From contig JBBALJ010000004.1 of NCBI GenBank assembly GCA_040403075.1, forward strand, positions 12,877 to 76,876: a DNA stretch of 64,000 bases, given 5' to 3'. The first letter of the stretch is position 1. Every line of letters begins with the position of its first letter. The notes below the pieces were generated by a model. That model had not been told where the DNA came from and did no database searches. It saw only the letters and a list, made by a program, of their open reading frames with translations. The stretch is from RGVD01 sp040403075. GTDB lineage: Bacteria; Bacteroidota; Bacteroidia; UKL13-3. Position numbers and translations under genes: made by a program. This document shows, piece by piece, positions 60,078 through 64,000 of the stretch.

Positions 60078-61228
60078 AAATTACTATATATTTTGTCAAA
60101 CTCTTTTTCCACCTGATTGATTGTTATTTCCTCAATAAGTGCAGGCTGAGAGTGTTTGGTTTTTTTTATAGCCATCTCTGTATTCAGCAGTAAATTTTTT
60201 ATTTTTTCAGGATAAATATAGTGAAGATGATTGTCATAACCCTTTGGATATGGCGCAAATCTTCCATAATGCCTTCCCATAAACAAACAAATAGTTTCAG
60301 TCTTTAAGCAGGCGCCAATGTGAAAAGCGCTTGAATCATTAGTGATTAGAATTTTGCATTTGCTAATAACATCAATCAATTCAACTAATGAAGTTTTACC
60401 ACATAGATTTTCAATTCTATTACTGTTATTTTCATTCAATATATTTTCTGCTAGATTATAATCTTGCTCAGAGCCACAAATTTTTATATTAAGAGCATAT
60501 TTATTTATGATTCTTGAGGCTAGTTCAGAAAATTTTTCTTTTGGCCATTGTTTAATTTTCTCACCTGCTCCAGGGAAAAACACAATATAGTCTTCTTTTA
60601 TTTGGCTTGGGTATTCTAATGATGGCACTTTTATATTGATTTTAGTATCTAAAATCTGTTCAAAAAAAGCTTTGTTCCTATCAAACTCCCAAATGTTAAC
60701 TTCAGGTATATTTTTCAAATCAGTATACCACGAATCTGCAATTATTTTGAATAATAAAATATCATTTGTGGTGTCACCTTTTGCTCCTATTCTTTCTTTT
60801 GCCCCGCTCGCTCTAACAATACTATCACCTATTAAAAATTCACGAGAGAAATTTGGTTGAATGGCCGTGTGAAAGTTTCTACTATTTACATCTAAAATAA
60901 TTTTGCTGCGGTACATTTTATCCTCAGTGAATTGTTTTCTGTTTATCCAAATAAATTCATCAATAATATCTTTATCAAAATTTTCAGCAATGTCTTTGTA
61001 CATTACATTCCCGCATAATGTAATATTAAAGTTTTTATACTTCTTGCTTTCTCTAATGTATTTTAAGAAATTTCTAAAATGAAAATAGTCTCCAATAGCT
61101 TCAGTTCTGATGATTAGCAATGACTTTTCATTATAATCTCCAATCGTTTTTATATATGAACTATCCCTTATCCAAAACTGAATTACTTTCAAAAAATGCC
61201 TTAGGCGAAAAAAACGTTTTAAATCCAT
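60074..61228 (-). CDS. Glycosyltransferase family 9 protein
   Basis: A 384-residue heptosyltransferase-like enzyme. The fold shows the N-terminal IIRTEAIGDYFHFRNFLKYI, and the ADP-sugar side PGAGEKIKQWPKEKFSELASRI, LCGKTSLVELIDVISKCKI, and NDSSAFHIGACLKTETICLF, the typical GT9 signature. It probably adds a heptose or similar sugar to lipopolysaccharide or related glycans. First gene of a two-gene operon with pabA (4-nt overlap). No waa genes nearby. Confidence 0.85.
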   Translation of the reverse strand: MDLKRFFRLRHFLKVIQFWIRDSSYIKTIGDYNEKSLLIIRTEAIGDYFHFRNFLKYIRESKKYKNFNITLCGNVMYKDIAENFDKDIIDEFIWINRKQFTEDKMYRSKIILDVNSRNFHTAIQPNFSREFLIGDSIVRASGAKERIGAKGDTTNDILLFKIIADSWYTDLKNIPEVNIWEFDRNKAFFEQILDTKINIKVPSLEYPSQIKEDYIVFFPGAGEKIKQWPKEKFSELASRIINKYALNIKICGSEQDYNLAENILNENNSNRIENLCGKTSLVELIDVISKCKILITNDSSAFHIGACLKTETICLFMGRHYGRFAPYPKGYDNHLHYIYPEKIKNLLLNTEMAIKKTKHSQPALIEEITINQVEKEFDKIYSNL

Positions 61229-61335
61229 TGAATTTTTAGATACTCTTCTAGATAGAGTTCAATTATTCTCCAAAAATATGTTTATTTTGAAAAATGTTTG
61301 AAAAAGTATTCTTATTGCCAAATGATTATTAAGTT

Positions 61336-64000
61336 ATGAAGTCCTACAAAATTCTGATATTTTTATTAGGCTTTATTTTTCATGGAAGCTATTCTATTGG
61401 ACAGACATTTGATTGGTCATACAAAATAGGTGGTAGCTCGAATGACATGGGTAGGAGAATAATTTCAGACTCTGCAAATAACTTTTATGTGCTTGGTTTT
61501 TATTCTGGAACAGTAGTTTTGGATAGTGCTGGAACTCCAATAAATATGACAGGTTATGGTGGCACTGATATATATTTAATCAAATATAATTGTAATAAAA
61601 TTTTTCAATGGAAGGTTAAAGTTGGTGGCTCTGGAAACGAGGCGGCAAACTTTAATCAATGTGGCTTAGAGTTAGGAACCAATGGAGATTTATATGTAAC
61701 AAATCAATTTGAAGGTACCGCAAGTTTTGTTTCTAGCAATGGGTCAACACAAACAAAATCAAGTATTGGAAGTTGGGATGTTTTCACCATGAAACTTAGT
61801 AATAGTGGGATTATTCAGTGGATTGTTACAGCTAGTAGTAATGATTGGGAAGAAGCCGGAGAAGTGGCAGTAGATAAAGATGGAAACGTATGTGTAACTG
61901 GTTTCTTTAGTAGTACATGTACGTTTAATAGCACTTCTGGACCAAGTCAAACATTATCAAGTGCTGGAAGTACGGATGCCTTTATAGCAAGATATAATTC
62001 ATTAGGTGTTCTACAATTTGCAATTCGAGCTGGAAGCACATCTCAGGAGGCTCCGGCAGATATACAAGTTGATTCAAATGGGAATATTTATACTTGTGGT
62101 AATTTTGCTTGTTGTAGTGCTAATTCTGCCACATTTGGGAGCACGGTATTAAATAATCAAGGCTCTTGGGGTGGTTATATTGCAAAAGTTAGTCCGACAG
62201 GAAACTGGCTTTGGGCCAATGGAATGGGCGGCACAGGTTCTGAATCATTTCAGAAAATTATTTTCAACAGTAGTCAAACTCAAATGTTTGTCATCGGCCA
62301 TGCACAAGGAACCTCAACAATAAGTTCTCAAGCACCAGGGTCAAGTATTACTGTTACATCATTTGGAGGTTATGATGCCGTTGTGGTTGGATTAAATTTG
62401 AATGGCAGTATGCAATGGGCAAAGCATGTTGGTGGTTCAGGAGATGAGTTTGGAATGGGTGTATCTATTGGTACTGATGGTAATCCAATTTTTGTTGGTT
62501 CTTATCAAGGGAATGCAAATTTTGATGGAATTACATCAACATCATCTGGAACTAGTTCTTTATTTGTTGCAAAGTTTTCAAACATTGGAAATATTATGTA
62601 TTTAAAAAAGGCTGGTGCTTCGGGTGCAGTTGTATATGGAAATGATGTTCATACAAGTACTTCAGGTGTTACATATGTTACTGGTAGCTTTACAAATTCA
62701 GTTAATTTCCTAAATAATTTAGTAACTAGTTCTGGTTCTAGTGATGGTTTTATCGCAAAGTTTAGTGATGTGGATACAACCATTATTGTTGCTGAAAAGC
62801 TCAACATTAACTGTAATGATAGTACAAAATTATCTGTAGTTAAAAAGGCAGCAAATCAATTCCAATGGTATAGAAATGATACAATAATTGCAGGTGCCAC
62901 TAATAATTATTACTACGCAAAAAATTCAGGTATTTATAAATTGGTAGTTTTTAACAATTGTGTTAATCCAGATACTTCCAACTCAATAACAATTAACTCA
63001 AGTGGTATTTCATTAAGTAAATCTCCAAATACTTCGATTTGCTCTGGAGATTCAATCGGCCTTACTGTTTCCGGGGGAAATTCATATTTATGGAGCCCAG
63101 GAAAAACGCTAAGTGACTCGACTATTTCGAATCCATTTGCTAAACCAAAAACTACCACAAAATATTATATTCAGGCATTTAAGAATAGCTGTATTCAAAA
63201 AGATTCAATAACTGTAACAGTAATAAACATTAATGTAAGTGCAGGTATAGATAGATTTATTTGTTTGGGAGATAGTGTACAATTGGATGGAGTTACTTCT
63301 AGTAGCTTTACATGGCAACCTACACTAGCCATGAATGATTCAACACAAATCAAACCATATGTTAAGCCAAATACCAATATCAAATATATTTTAAAAGCTA
63401 CAGTGGGTTCATGCATTCAAAGAGATACGGTTGATGTTTTTGTTACCCAAGTATCTGCCAATGCAGGCTTGGATAAAAATATTTGTGTAGGAGATAGTGT
63501 TCAGTTAAATGGTTCTGCAATTGGTGTTTTTAAATGGAAACCCACTACTTATATGAGCGATTCAAATCTTATCATTCCATATGTGAAGCCAGCTAGCAGC
63601 ATTAATTATATTTTAACGGCTACTCAGGGTGCTTGTTCTCGTGTTGACACAGTAAAGGTTAATGTTTCAAATTCATCGGCTTATGCTGGACTTGATAAAA
63701 ATATTTGCTTTGGAGATAGTGTTCGGTTGGATGGAGTTGCTATCGGTAGCTTTACATGGCAACCCACCACTGCCATGAATGATTCCACTCAAATAAAACC
63801 CTATGTGAAACCAACAGGTAACACCAAATATATTTTACAGGCCTCCTTGGGTTCATGCATACAAAGAGATACGGTAGATGTTTTTGTTACCCAAGTGTCC
63901 TCCAATGCAGGCTTAGATAAAAATATATGCTTAGGTGATAGTGTTCAATTAAATGGTTCAGCTGTTGGTTCATTTAAATGGCAACCCACCACATATATGA
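61336..64000 (+). CDS. Very large secreted repeat protein, 3' end off the window
   Basis: An open frame from ATG 61336 to the window edge (888 codons read, no stop). A signal peptide (KSYKILIFLLGFIFHGSYSIGQ) precedes a beta-propeller-like region (about 23-480) of repeated modules with patterns such as AVDKDGNVCVTGFFSS and DAFIARYNSLG, like SBBP repeats. A module with Ig-like features (about 490-560) follows, and from residue 562 a series of 74-residue units with C-GDSV, W-PT, PYVKP and DTV(D/K)V. Each unit has a conserved Cys pair. Probably a T9SS or adhesin-type surface protein; the C-terminal sorting signal is beyond the window. Confidence 0.8.
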   Translation, partial: MKSYKILIFLLGFIFHGSYSIGQTFDWSYKIGGSSNDMGRRIISDSANNFYVLGFYSGTVVLDSAGTPINMTGYGGTDIYLIKYNCNKIFQWKVKVGGSGNEAANFNQCGLELGTNGDLYVTNQFEGTASFVSSNGSTQTKSSIGSWDVFTMKLSNSGIIQWIVTASSNDWEEAGEVAVDKDGNVCVTGFFSSTCTFNSTSGPSQTLSSAGSTDAFIARYNSLGVLQFAIRAGSTSQEAPADIQVDSNGNIYTCGNFACCSANSATFGSTVLNNQGSWGGYIAKVSPTGNWLWANGMGGTGSESFQKIIFNSSQTQMFVIGHAQGTSTISSQAPGSSITVTSFGGYDAVVVGLNLNGSMQWAKHVGGSGDEFGMGVSIGTDGNPIFVGSYQGNANFDGITSTSSGTSSLFVAKFSNIGNIMYLKKAGASGAVVYGNDVHTSTSGVTYVTGSFTNSVNFLNNLVTSSGSSDGFIAKFSDVDTTIIVAEKLNINCNDSTKLSVVKKAANQFQWYRNDTIIAGATNNYYYAKNSGIYKLVVFNNCVNPDTSNSITINSSGISLSKSPNTSICSGDSIGLTVSGGNSYLWSPGKTLSDSTISNPFAKPKTTTKYYIQAFKNSCIQKDSITVTVININVSAGIDRFICLGDSVQLDGVTSSSFTWQPTLAMNDSTQIKPYVKPNTNIKYILKATVGSCIQRDTVDVFVTQVSANAGLDKNICVGDSVQLNGSAIGVFKWKPTTYMSDSNLIIPYVKPASSINYILTATQGACSRVDTVKVNVSNSSAYAGLDKNICFGDSVRLDGVAIGSFTWQPTTAMNDSTQIKPYVKPTGNTKYILQASLGSCIQRDTVDVFVTQVSSNAGLDKNICLGDSVQLNGSAVGSFKWQPTTYM
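63019..64000 (+). repeat. 222-bp tandem repeat array in the large secreted protein
   Basis: Unit starts at 63241, 63463, 63685 and 63907 are each exactly 222 bp (74 codons) apart; a divergent unit begins about 63019. Units 1 and 3 are much more alike (TWQP, MNDSTQIKPYVKP, RDTVDVFVTQVS) than unit 1 and 2; unit 4, cut by the edge, copies unit 2 (LNGSA, FKW, PTTYM). This gives an A-B-A-B order with a 444-bp higher-order period. Confidence 0.85.

Overview
The window is a stretch of chromosome from a low-G+C member of the Bacteroidota, probably a draft or metagenome assembly because it contains a 100-N scaffold gap. Several things point to this phylum: a Por/type IX secretion C-terminal sorting domain, a DUF4293 membrane protein, the Bacteroidota-type AIR synthase, a fused branched-chain E1 dehydrogenase, many signal-peptide lipoproteins and TPR proteins, general lack of Shine-Dalgarno sequences, and repeated TAnnTTTG minus-7 promoter boxes. 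I see no rRNA, tRNA, CRISPR array, insertion sequence or prophage. Most of the window is ordinary core genome.

Layout. 1-5 kb: isocitrate dehydrogenase (cut by the left edge), an AlbA_2 regulator, a small secreted protein, PurQ and a large TPR protein. 5-14.5 kb: a polysaccharide flippase, dUTPase, a sugar nucleotidyltransferase, a second TPR protein, a CrtI-type desaturase, ribosome recycling factor and a GT51 transglycosylase with an AsmA-like front half. 14.5-25 kb: ThyA, TypA/BipA, an outer-membrane protein plus lipoprotein pair, the fused E1, an Ogt-type methyltransferase and FeoAB. 25-31.6 kb: a membrane adenylate cyclase, a PlsC-type acyltransferase, a DUF1456 protein, a T9SS-exported repeat protein and an alpha/beta hydrolase whose nucleophile serine is replaced by glycine. 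31.7-36.5 kb: a minus-strand sugar-nucleotide operon (galE, rfbB, rfbA, SIS isomerase, CpsB-type phosphatase) that with the flippase, nucleotidyltransferase and GT9 enzyme would supply surface polysaccharide. 36.5-42.3 kb: PurM, superoxide dismutase, an RluA-family pseudouridine synthase, DUF4293, and a stress group (UspA, hemerythrin-like protein, Crp/Fnr regulator).

After the gap at 42.5 kb comes a TetR-controlled tripartite RND efflux operon (to 49.4 kb). A compact intergenic unit follows: a good promoter, about 85 nt of structured RNA, a terminator, and then a 48-residue CXXC microprotein. 49.8-61.2 kb holds a conserved hypothetical, a degenerate hydroxyacyl-CoA dehydrogenase, RidA, phosphoglycerate kinase, three lipoproteins, VanZ, RbfA, a methyltransferase, an MNT/HEPN toxin-antitoxin pair, a LolC/E-like permease, an isoaspartyl peptidase, PabA/TrpG and a GT9 glycosyltransferase. 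The right edge cuts a large secreted protein with beta-propeller-like repeats followed by exact 222-bp tandem units in an alternating A-B pattern.

The points most worth a second look are the 49.5-kb structured RNA/attenuator candidate with its microprotein, the serine-less hydrolase, the A-B repeat protein, the triple operator-like repeat and strong Shine-Dalgarno at tetR, the many near-leaderless promoters, and the 55-bp duplication flanking the assembly gap, which looks like an unmerged contig overlap.
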